Below, piece by piece: positions 7,174 through 13,607 of a stretch of 17,971 nucleotides of DNA. A program made the translations under genes and the position numbers. The notes beneath the pieces are model-generated. The model worked only from the letters and a program-made list of their open reading frames with translations, ran no database searches and was not told the DNA's origin. Source of the stretch: an uncultured Planctomycetaceae bacterium (GTDB lineage: Bacteria > Planctomycetota > Planctomycetia > Pirellulales > Pirellulaceae); NCBI GenBank assembly GCA_937967665.1, contig CALBSZ010000022.1:1-17971 (forward strand), read 5' to 3'. Numbering within the stretch: position 1 is the first letter of the stretch; the number at the start of each line of letters is the position of its first letter.

Positions 7174-7261
7174 TGCTCATGCCGTCGGACTCACCCACCA
7201 TTCAGCCAACGTCTGGCGACGGCGGCCATGAACCCTCCCTTTGAACGGAGTTGAGTACCTT

Positions 7262-9394
7262 ATGAAGAAAAACTTGAAAACGAACCTGGCTTGCTTTGCC
7301 GCTTTTGTAATGGGCCTGTTGGCGGCCACGATCCTGACAGGCTGCCGGCCCGCGAAAGCGCCGACCACGTCAGGTTCGACAACGACCACAGCTCCCACGA
7401 GCACCGACCCGCAAACGGCTCCGGAGGCCAATCCGGCAGCCGACACGTCCGAACCAGCCGACACGTCCGAACCAGCTGACACGTCCGAACCAGCTGACAC
7501 AACGGAGACGGCGAACCAGAGTGTCTCGGCGGATTGGCCGCAGTGGGGTGGGACTTCCCACCGAAACAACGTTCCCCAGGCCAGCGGGATTCTGACCGAG
7601 TGGAATGTCGGCGGCTTCGATCGGAAGACGGGGGAATGGATCAAGGATGGTATCTTCGATGTGGAACGCGACCGCTGGAGGGTGCCCAAGGCCGAGAACA
7701 TCAAGTGGGTCGCTGCCGTCGGAAGTCAAACCTACGGGAATCCCGTGGTCGCCGGTGGGCATGTTTACGTGGGTACCAATAACGGCGCTGGCTATTTGCC
7801 TCGTTACCCGAATCGGGTTGATTTGGGCTGCCTGCTCTGTTTTGACGAGAAGAGTGGTGCGTTCCTCTGGCAGGACTCCAGCGAGAAGCTGCCGACCGGT
7901 CGCGTTCACGACTGGCCGCTGCAGGGCATTTGTTGCGCTCCGCTGGTAGAAGGGGAGCGTGTCTATTTCGTCAGCAGCCGTGGCGAAGTCAAGTGCCTGG
8001 ATGCCGCGGGTTTTTACGACGACGAGGACGATGGCGAGCCGGCTGCGTGGGGCAACCTGTTCGAGATGAGGTCGAACGAGGATCCGGACGCGGACCAGGT
8101 GAAGCCGGCGATTGCCGCGCTCAACGAAGGGAAACTCAACGACGTCCTGGCTGAGAATTTCAAGGGCGCCGGAATCGAACTTCCCGCGGACGTGGCGGTG
8201 ACCGCGGACGCCAGTGGCAAGAAGTGGAACTTCACGGCTGAGGGCCGCGACTATCGACTGCTGGCCGCCGGCCCGAAGATCATCGGTATGAAGCAGATTA
8301 CGACCGCCGACAAGAACGAAGCCGACGTGGTCTGGGTGTTTGATATGATGTCGGAACTGGGTGTCTCGCAGCACAATATGTGCAGTTGTTCCGTCACTTC
8401 CTTGGGGAATATTTTGTTTGTGAATACCAGCAACGGACTGGACGAATCACACATCAACCTGCCGGCGCCGGACGCGCCCAGCTTCATCGCCATGGACAAG
8501 GATTCAGGCGAAGTACTGTGGACGGACAAGTCTCCGGGACTCAATATCCTGCACGGCCAGTGGTCTTCGCCCGCCGTGGCGGAACTGGGGGGTGTGCCTC
8601 AGGTCATCTTCGGCGGCGGCGACGGCTGGGTCTATAGCTTCAAAGCGGATGCCGGCCAAAACGGTTCTCCGGAATTGCTTTGGAAGTTCGACGCCAACCC
8701 CAAGACGTCCAAGTGGATTCTCGGCGGCCGGGGGACGCGCAACAATATTATCGCGACTCCTGTCATTTACAACGACGTCGTTTACGTCGCCGTTGGTCAG
8801 GACCCCGAGCATGGCGAAGGCGTGGGGCATCTCTGGTGCATCGATCCCACCAAGCGCGGTGATGTGAGTCCACAGTTGGCAATGAAGATCGAAGGAGATA
8901 CCCGCGTAGAGATCCCTCACCGCCGATTGCAAGCGGTAATTGAGGAAGACGGCGAAGTGGCCGTTGACAATCCGAATTCCGCGGCCATCTGGCACTATAG
9001 CGATTTCGACCAGGACGGGGACGGTGATATCTCGTTTGAAGAACAAATGCATCGCAGTTGCGGCACCGTGGCGATCGCCGACAACCTGTTGTTCATCGCC
9101 GATTTCAGCGGGCTTTTCCACTGTCTTGACGCGGATACCGGCAAGGTCAATTGGACGTACGATATGCTGGCGGCCGCGTGGGGCTCGCCGCTGATCGTCG
9201 ACGGTCATGTCTATATCGGTGACGAAGACGGCGACATTTCGATCTTTGAGTTGACAGCGGAACCGCACGACCCGATCAACGAAGTCAACATGGGCAACGC
9301 CGTCTACAGTACGCCGATCGTGGCCAATAACGTCTTGTTCATCGCCAACAAGAGCCACCTGTTCGCCATCGCTCCTCCAGAAGGTGCCGAGTAA
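7262..9394 (+). CDS. PQQ-like beta-propeller lipoprotein with an embedded EF-hand loop
   Basis: A 710-residue exported protein. The ATG at 7262 is preceded by GGAG (7247-7250, spacing 11) and gives a good lipoprotein signal, AATILTGC, with the lipid Cys at residue 28. The upstream in-frame TTG at 7241 is less likely. A low-complexity Thr/Ser/Pro/Glu tether with DTSEPA repeats follows (residues about 35-88). The propeller starts at DWPQWGGTSHRNNVPQASG, the usual opening of this family, and runs to the C-terminus, with motifs such as LLCFDEKSGAFLWQD, FIAMDKDSGEVLW, HLWCIDPTKRGDV and FHCLDADTGKVNW. Residues 583-594 (DQDGDGDISFEE) are a complete calcium-binding EF-hand loop with acidic residues at positions 1, 3, 5 and 12. 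A central insert (residues about 250-340) does not look like a blade. Relatives are abundant in planctomycetes, with no known substrate. A hairpin follows the stop. Confidence 0.9.
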   Translation: MKKNLKTNLACFAAFVMGLLAATILTGCRPAKAPTTSGSTTTTAPTSTDPQTAPEANPAADTSEPADTSEPADTSEPADTTETANQSVSADWPQWGGTSHRNNVPQASGILTEWNVGGFDRKTGEWIKDGIFDVERDRWRVPKAENIKWVAAVGSQTYGNPVVAGGHVYVGTNNGAGYLPRYPNRVDLGCLLCFDEKSGAFLWQDSSEKLPTGRVHDWPLQGICCAPLVEGERVYFVSSRGEVKCLDAAGFYDDEDDGEPAAWGNLFEMRSNEDPDADQVKPAIAALNEGKLNDVLAENFKGAGIELPADVAVTADASGKKWNFTAEGRDYRLLAAGPKIIGMKQITTADKNEADVVWVFDMMSELGVSQHNMCSCSVTSLGNILFVNTSNGLDESHINLPAPDAPSFIAMDKDSGEVLWTDKSPGLNILHGQWSSPAVAELGGVPQVIFGGGDGWVYSFKADAGQNGSPELLWKFDANPKTSKWILGGRGTRNNIIATPVIYNDVVYVAVGQDPEHGEGVGHLWCIDPTKRGDVSPQLAMKIEGDTRVEIPHRRLQAVIEEDGEVAVDNPNSAAIWHYSDFDQDGDGDISFEEQMHRSCGTVAIADNLLFIADFSGLFHCLDADTGKVNWTYDMLAAAWGSPLIVDGHVYIGDEDGDISIFELTAEPHDPINEVNMGNAVYSTPIVANNVLFIANKSHLFAIAPPEGAE
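7442..7500. repeat. 18-bp tandem repeat encoding the DTSEPA tether
   Basis: Three consecutive copies of GACACGTCCGAACCAGCC/T (7442-7459, 7460-7477, 7478-7495) plus the first five bases of a fourth. The copies differ only at the last base. They encode repeated Asp-Thr-Ser-Glu-Pro-Ala in the lipoprotein linker, in frame. Confidence 0.9.
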
Positions 9395-9419
9395 CCTGGC
9401 GCAGGGACGATTGGATCAC

Positions 9420-9455
9420 GGCCGGGGCCGTCCTGTGTGGCAGGTGGCCCCGGCC
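9420..9455 (+). terminator. Strong GC hairpin after the second propeller gene
   Basis: A perfect 10-bp stem (GGCCGGGGCC at 9420-9429 with its complement at 9446-9455) encloses a second small stem, CCTG (9432-9435) with CAGG (9441-9444). It starts 26 bases after the stop codon at 9394. The bases after it (TGCCTTCATTGTG) are only mildly T-rich, so termination is likely but may be partial. It separates the propeller genes from the receiver-like gene. Confidence 0.6.
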
Positions 9456-9493
9456 TGCCTTCATTGTGTTGACAGCAAGGATTCCACTTTCCG

Positions 9494-9880
9494 ATGACCG
9501 CCCGCGTACTCGACATTGGTAACTGTGTTCCCGATCATACGGCACTTACCACGATGATTCGCCAGAACTTCGGCGTTGATGTCGTGCAGGCCCACGGCCG
9601 CGACGACGCGTGCGAGCAGTTGGCCAAGGGAGACATCTCGCTGATCCTCATCAATCGAATCCTGGATCGCGATGGTTCAGACGGCCTCGAGATTCTCAAG
9701 GAGTTAAAGGCCGACGAAAACTATGCGAGCATCCCGGCAATGTTGATCACCAATTTTCCCGAGCATCAGCAGGCGGCAGTGGCTGCGGGTGCTGTGGAAG
9801 GTTTCGGAAAACTGGCTTTGCATGAACCGAACACGGTCGCGAAGCTGCGGCCGTACCTGACCTCGGGCGAGTGTCCGTAG
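9494..9880 (+). CDS. Receiver-fold protein lacking the phosphoacceptor Asp (pseudo-receiver)
   Basis: A 128-residue protein with one response-regulator receiver domain and no output domain. The fold is recognised from the beta3 strand ISLILINRILDRDGSDGLEI, the strand ending in Thr86 (AMLITNFPEHQ) and Lys106 (GFGKLAL), which match the conserved Thr and Lys of receivers. The position normally held by the phosphorylated Asp is Asn54, and the acidic pair near the N-terminus is reduced to one residue (VLDIGNCVPDH). Conventional phosphorylation is therefore unlikely, although D58, D60 and D63 lie nearby in the loop. Relatives with the same DxGN...PDH opening are, as I recall, widespread in planctomycetes and of unknown function. 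The ribosome site is AAGGA at 9477-9481, spacing 12. The gene is convergent with the lipoprotein gene, the two stop codons being 11 bases apart. Confidence 0.85.
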   Translation: MTARVLDIGNCVPDHTALTTMIRQNFGVDVVQAHGRDDACEQLAKGDISLILINRILDRDGSDGLEILKELKADENYASIPAMLITNFPEHQQAAVAAGAVEGFGKLALHEPNTVAKLRPYLTSGECP

Positions 9881-9891
9881 TCCGACGCTTG

Positions 9892-10572
9892 CTATTCCGT
9901 CGCCGCGGATTCCGACGTGTCCGCGCTTTCGGGCGGAGTCGCCGGTTCTTCGGCAGGACTGGCCGGCTCGTCCGTTTCGAGAAACTTCAGTCCCGCCGCG
10001 ACGGTACCGGCGTCGTAGACATAGTCCTGCACTTTATTTACCGCAACTCGCAGGTTCACGCTGTAGATGCGGCCGTTGTGTAGCATATCCAGGACCTGTT
10101 GATCGGCGATGATGTTATTCAAGCTGATTTTCTTGACGTACCGGGCGCAAGCCTTGTCGCCGATCAAAATGGGGCGTACGTCTTCCACGATTGCCGAGTC
10201 GCCGACTTCCTGCTTGATCAAAGCTGCAAATTGTTGCACGTTTTGCCGTGTCGATGAACGGATATCGGTGAACGAGGCATCGCGCGCGGTGACAGTGATG
10301 CTGGGAAGCTTCGAACCCCGCTTCCTCACGAACTGAACCAGGTAATCCTTGTCGCTGCGGGGGCCTGTGGGCCAACCTTCCGGACCCGCTACTTTGAGCC
10401 GGCCGTTGTCAAAGTCGATCCCCAAGTAATCCCCCAGAGGGCTGAGCTTGTCGGTGGGCAGCATGCCGAGCGCGTTGGTTGGCGGAGTGGAAGGGGCGTT
10501 GCTATCTTGAGACGAATTGGAGCAGCCCCAAAACAAAACCAAACTCAGCACGTAGACAAGATTGCGATTCAT
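9892..10572 (-). CDS. Putative lipoprotein of unknown function
   Basis: A 226-residue protein. The N-terminus MNRNLVYVLSLVLFWGCSNS looks like a lipoprotein signal, with Cys17 as the lipid site, though the lipobox FWGC is unusual. A Ser/Pro/Asn-rich stretch follows. Residues about 45-200 form one globular domain: it opens with YLGIDFDNGRLKVAGPEGW, then KLPSITVTARDASFTDI, an Asn/Gln-rich helix, and a C-terminal part with VYDAGTVAAGLKFLE. The tail is a Pro/Glu/Ser/Ala-rich segment to the end. I do not recognise the domain; the FDNGRLKVAGPEGW opening recalls small planctomycete lipoproteins. No clear ribosome site is seen before the ATG. It is divergent from the methyltransferase gene, with about 110 bases between them, and convergent with the receiver gene. 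Confidence 0.8.
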   Translation of the reverse strand: MNRNLVYVLSLVLFWGCSNSSQDSNAPSTPPTNALGMLPTDKLSPLGDYLGIDFDNGRLKVAGPEGWPTGPRSDKDYLVQFVRKRGSKLPSITVTARDASFTDIRSSTRQNVQQFAALIKQEVGDSAIVEDVRPILIGDKACARYVKKISLNNIIADQQVLDMLHNGRIYSVNLRVAVNKVQDYVYDAGTVAAGLKFLETDEPASPAEEPATPPESADTSESAATE

Positions 10573-10617
10573 CGTAAACTCATGGATTGTGGCGAACGGT
10601 TCGATCCAACATACTCA

Positions 10618-10623
10618 TATGAT
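10618..10623 (+). promoter_or_regulatory. Candidate -10 box for the phospholipid operon
   Basis: TATGAT matches the -10 consensus at five of six positions and lies 60 bases before the methyltransferase start. No acceptable -35 element is found 15-19 bases upstream, so the call is weak. The gap between this gene and the divergent lipoprotein gene must hold promoters for both. Confidence 0.25.
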
Positions 10624-10683
10624 AACAATTCTCGAGTTCCACTCCAACGGACCGGCAAATCGAGTTCCTTTCGGCCCTTGAAA

Positions 10684-11409
10684 ATGGCGGCCCGGGCCCT
10701 TACCTTTAAATGGCTTATGATCAAACCAATTTCCGACTATCTGACGTTCTTTGGCGAATTTCGACGTGCTTTTCGCACTACGGGCGCGTTGGCTCCCAGC
10801 GGACGCGGGCTTGCTCGCTGCGTCTGCAAGCCCCTAGCTCAGCACTCCGGGCCCTGCCGTATTCTGGAGGTGGGTTCGGGCACGGGGGCGGTCACGCGTG
10901 AAATTGTGCGGGTTGTGGATGCCGACATGCAACTCGACCTGGTCGAATTGAACGAACGGTTTGTCAGCTACCTGCAGGGCAGGTTCGAACGCGAACCGGC
11001 CTTCCAACGCGTTTCGGCACAGACGACCATTTTTGCGCAACCTGTGGAGGAATTGGAAGCCGAACCGGTTTACGATTTCATCATCAGCGGACTCCCGTTC
11101 AACAATTTCGCTCCCGAAGACGTCAAGCAAATCCTCCGGCACCTGGTGCGTCTGTTGAAGCCGAACGGGACGCTTTCGTTTTTCGAGTATCTCTGGATTC
11201 GTCGAGCGAAATCGGTGTTTTCTCGGCACGACGAGCGCCGTCGGCTGGGCGGCGTGGGATGTGTCGTCAATTGGTTTGTTGATCGATATCAAATTCGCGA
11301 GCACAAAGTTTTTTCGAATCTTCCTCCCGCCTTGGTGCACCACTTGCAGTGTGTTCCACAAACTAGTGAGACTCGCGAGGAACTGAATGGCGCCGTTACC
11401 AGCGGATGA
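10684..11409 (+). CDS. Class I SAM-dependent methyltransferase, probable phospholipid (phosphatidylethanolamine) N-methyltransferase
   Basis: A 241-residue protein from the ATG at 10684. The in-frame ATG at 10717 (MIKPISDYLTFFGEFRRAF) is an equally good start; neither has a clear ribosome site. The SAM-binding motif I is ILEVGSGTGAVTREI (residues 60-74), followed by the acidic strand LDLVELNERFVSYLQ. Motif IV reads SGLPFNNF (residues 135-142), like the S-LP-F motif of PmtA-type enzymes. It continues with LLKPNGTLSFFEYLWIRRAK and ends with a basic segment. PmtA enzymes make monomethyl-PE up to phosphatidylcholine using SAM. The gene overlaps psd by 23 bases and pssA follows, so the product of those enzymes, PE, is the obvious substrate. 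The motif alone would also allow an rRNA dimethylase-like enzyme (KsgA relatives). The substrate assignment comes from context. Confidence 0.8.
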   Translation: MAARALTFKWLMIKPISDYLTFFGEFRRAFRTTGALAPSGRGLARCVCKPLAQHSGPCRILEVGSGTGAVTREIVRVVDADMQLDLVELNERFVSYLQGRFEREPAFQRVSAQTTIFAQPVEELEAEPVYDFIISGLPFNNFAPEDVKQILRHLVRLLKPNGTLSFFEYLWIRRAKSVFSRHDERRRLGGVGCVVNWFVDRYQIREHKVFSNLPPALVHHLQCVPQTSETREELNGAVTSG

Positions 11410-12376
11410 AACCCGGACACCGGATTTGGCAGCAGGCACTGCGCGGGCGCCGGTGGAACCGATTGATCCCCAGATCACGTCCATCCAGCCGGGTGGCGGT
11501 GTGTGCATGCGTCTGGAACTCGCTTGGGGCGGAGTGCGGCGATGCTGGCTGCGCTGGTTCCGCCGCGGCTATCTGAAGCGCATGGCGGAGACGCGGCAAG
11601 GCGACGAAAACGTTTGCCCGCATGAAGTCCTGGATCCGCGTGACATCAAATTCTTCAGGAACCTGGGCGGGTATTACTGGAATTGCGACGACGATCCGTT
11701 TACGTGGCGAGACCGTTTGCCCTTCGCGCGTGTGGGGCTGGCCGAGTTGATGATCCTGGCCGGGTCGTGTTTTGTGCTGGCGGCGGTGGCCGGGGTCTTC
11801 TACTGGCCCGTGGCGCCGATTCCGGCCATCTTGGGTCTGTTTTTCGTTTCGTTTTTTCGCAATCCCCGCCGCCGCATTCCCACCGAAGCAGGACTCGTTG
11901 TTGCTCCGGCAGACGGCAAAGTGGTTTTGATCGAAGAGGTCGAACATGACGAATTCGTCGGCGGCCCGGCGGTGTTAATCGGGATCTTCCTGAGTGTTTT
12001 CAATGTGCACATCAATCGGTCTCCGGTCATGGCCCGAGTCGTCGGGTTGCGGTACCGGCGCGGCAAGTTCTTGAATGCGATACGCCCGGAATCGGCGCGT
12101 GAAAACGAGCAGCTGGCGGTGCATCTGGAAGCCGACGAGCCGCCGCATCGGAAGATGATTGTGCGTCAGATTACCGGTGCGATTGCCCGGCGCATTGTTT
12201 GCTATGCGGCACCGGGGCAAACGCTGCAACGTGGCGAGCAGTTCGGCATGATCAAACTTGGCTCACGCACGGAGCTCGTGTTGCCCAGAGAGGCCGGGCT
12301 GGTGATCGAAACGCAAGTCGGGAAGAAAGTGAAAGCAGGGTCGTCGATCCTGGCTCGCTATGATACGGATCGCTAG
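11387..12376 (+). CDS. psd: Phosphatidylserine decarboxylase, pyruvoyl-dependent, short membrane-anchored type
   Basis: A 329-residue enzyme that converts phosphatidylserine to phosphatidylethanolamine at the inner membrane. The ATG at 11387 has a good ribosome site (GAGGAA at 11377-11382); ATG 11507 is an alternative that would drop 40 poorly conserved residues. A hydrophobic pair covers residues about 118-158 (ELMILAGSCFVLAAVAGVF, then PAILGLFFVSFFRNPRRR), which is typical of the family. Catalytic features: Asp176 in VVAPADGKV, His208 in SVFNVHINRSP and the self-cleavage site LGSRTELVLP, with Gly292-Ser293 giving the pyruvoyl group on Ser293. The cleavage site reads GSRTE, as in the short decarboxylases that lack the LGST form. 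Autocleavage would give a beta chain of about 292 residues and an alpha chain of about 37. The N-terminal extension of about 100 residues is longer than in most bacterial short-form enzymes. It overlaps the methyltransferase gene, which argues for translational coupling. Confidence 0.95.
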   Translation: MAPLPADETRTPDLAAGTARAPVEPIDPQITSIQPGGGVCMRLELAWGGVRRCWLRWFRRGYLKRMAETRQGDENVCPHEVLDPRDIKFFRNLGGYYWNCDDDPFTWRDRLPFARVGLAELMILAGSCFVLAAVAGVFYWPVAPIPAILGLFFVSFFRNPRRRIPTEAGLVVAPADGKVVLIEEVEHDEFVGGPAVLIGIFLSVFNVHINRSPVMARVVGLRYRRGKFLNAIRPESARENEQLAVHLEADEPPHRKMIVRQITGAIARRIVCYAAPGQTLQRGEQFGMIKLGSRTELVLPREAGLVIETQVGKKVKAGSSILARYDTDR

Positions 12377-12430
12377 CGGGAAGTCGTTTGCAAGGTGGCC
12401 TGGCCGTTCGAATGAACAGGCAGTGGACGT

Positions 12431-13276
12431 ATGAAGCGGTTCATCGATTTCGAAACAAGACGCCGGCGACGGCAGCGCGTCTTTGCCGTGCTGCCCACCC
12501 TGCTCACGCTGGGCAATGCGGCTTGCGGTTTTGGCAGCGTCACGATTGCCGCCAAGATCGGGACGGATCTGGCTACCGTCAATACGCTGTACATTGCCGC
12601 CCTGCTGATATTCGCGGCGATGGTGTTTGATGCGCTGGACGGGCCGGTGGCCCGGATCACGAACCAGACTACGGACTTCGGCGCGCAATTGGATAGCCTC
12701 TGCGATGCGATCAGTTTCGGCGTGGCCCCGGCGTTCCTCATGATGAAGGTCTCCGACGTGGACGGCGGTTTTCATCCCCGGCTGCTCTGGGGCATCGGCG
12801 TGCTTTACGTTTTGTGTATTGTCATGCGACTGGCGCGATTCAACGTCACCGGGGACGACGACGAGACGCATCACTGGTTTCGCGGTCTGCGCTCGCCTGC
12901 CGCGGCAGGCGCTGTCGCCTCGAGGGTCATCGTGCCGGAGGTGCTCGCCGAGTTCGCTCGCTCCACTCAGGCCGCGCAGCGCATCCTGGACACGATCGGC
13001 ATGTACGGCATGCCGGTAGTTACGCTGGCCATCGCTTGTCTGACCGTTTCTCGGATTCGATACCCGCACACGTTCAATCAGATCATTTCCGGGCGGCACA
13101 GTTATCATGAACTGGTCAAGTTGATTTTCGCGATCGTCATTGCCGTGGTCATACTGGAGCTGATCGTTCCGGTCCTGTTCCTGTACTATGTCGTGGCTCC
13201 GCCGTGCCGCGCGCTCTTCCTGCGCGTGACGAAGCGTACGAGAACGGAGAGTCCCAAACTGCGCGACGCATCCTGA
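12431..13276 (+). CDS. pssA: CDP-diacylglycerol--serine O-phosphatidyltransferase
   Basis: A 281-residue membrane protein that makes phosphatidylserine from CDP-diacylglycerol and serine, the step before Psd. The CDP-alcohol phosphatidyltransferase motif D-x2-D-G-x2-A-R-x8-G-x3-D-x3-D is complete: D67, D70, G71, A74, R75, G84, D88 and D92. It lies between an Arg-rich cytoplasmic N-terminus (ETRRRRRQR) and several hydrophobic segments: residues about 17-41, 52-66, 95-131 and 187-205, and a long one at about 228-262 (LIFAIVIAVVILELIVPVLF). The opening LPTLLTLGNAACGFGSV is characteristic of PssA rather than of PgsA. The ribosome site is weak. It lies 54 bases after psd in the same direction, so the order methyltransferase-psd-pssA fits one operon. 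Confidence 0.95.
   Translation: MKRFIDFETRRRRRQRVFAVLPTLLTLGNAACGFGSVTIAAKIGTDLATVNTLYIAALLIFAAMVFDALDGPVARITNQTTDFGAQLDSLCDAISFGVAPAFLMMKVSDVDGGFHPRLLWGIGVLYVLCIVMRLARFNVTGDDDETHHWFRGLRSPAAAGAVASRVIVPEVLAEFARSTQAAQRILDTIGMYGMPVVTLAIACLTVSRIRYPHTFNQIISGRHSYHELVKLIFAIVIAVVILELIVPVLFLYYVVAPPCRALFLRVTKRTRTESPKLRDAS
12894..12911. repeat. 18-bp perfect palindrome inside pssA
   Basis: CGCCTGCCGCGGCAGGCG is its own reverse complement and lies in the coding sequence for Ser-Pro-Ala-Ala-Ala-Gly-Ala. GC-rich codon use can make such palindromes. No function is implied. Confidence 0.45.
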
Positions 13277-13607
13277 AACGCGAGTTTCCTGGTCCAAAGA
13301 CGCGCGAAGTTGGAATCCGAAAATCGAAAAAAGTCGAAATCCGAAGCACGAAATACGAAACAAATTCAAATTCCCAAATTCAAAACATTTTCGCCGCCGC
13401 TGTCGGTCGCCTCGCGTTCTCTTGTGCTTCTTCGCTGCGCTCATGCTGGCTATTCGCGGGCACACGCGTTAGGCTATTGGTGGTTTGCGCATCCGGCAAA
13501 TCGTGATCTGAAAAAAGTATTGTTCAAGCGTCGGCGCGACGTAGCGCATGTGACGCGTTCGCGAAAGTGCCTTTAGGTAAGAAACTCGCTACAAAGGACT
13601 CAAGTCG
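13277..13607. other. Non-coding gap with an A-rich repeat
   Basis: These 331 bases separate the phospholipid operon from the oxidoreductase operon. The A-rich element at 13311-13387 is entered separately. The rest holds no convincing gene; the open frames on both strands are shadows of the composition. The ribosome site of the next gene (AAGGA at 13594-13598, spacing 9) is at the right end. Confidence 0.7.
13311..13387. repeat. A-rich dispersed repeat of the CGAAATCCGAA type
   Basis: A sharp drop in GC content marks this stretch, built from degenerate copies of CGAAATCCGAA, AATACGAA and CAAATTCAAATTCCC. Its reverse translation gives the aromatic shadow peptide LFRISCFGFRLFSIFGFQL. I know this pattern from spacers between genes in several planctomycete genomes. 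I cannot confirm other copies in this genome from one window. It has no inverted-repeat ends and no coding potential. Confidence 0.55.

Noticed and set aside
7370..8374. A 334-codon minus-strand frame across the second propeller gene
   Set aside because: It is antisense to a gene with a lipoprotein signal, propeller motifs and an EF-hand loop, and has no features of its own.
9469..9497. TTGACA at 9469-9474 as a promoter for the receiver-like gene
   Set aside because: A -10 box at normal spacing would fall on the start codon (CGATGA), which is not a match, so the perfect -35 hexamer is probably chance.
12263..13465. A 400-codon minus-strand frame across psd, pssA and the following gap
   Set aside because: It opposes pssA, and its N-terminal part translates the A-rich repeat into aromatic-rich filler, a known false-gene signature.
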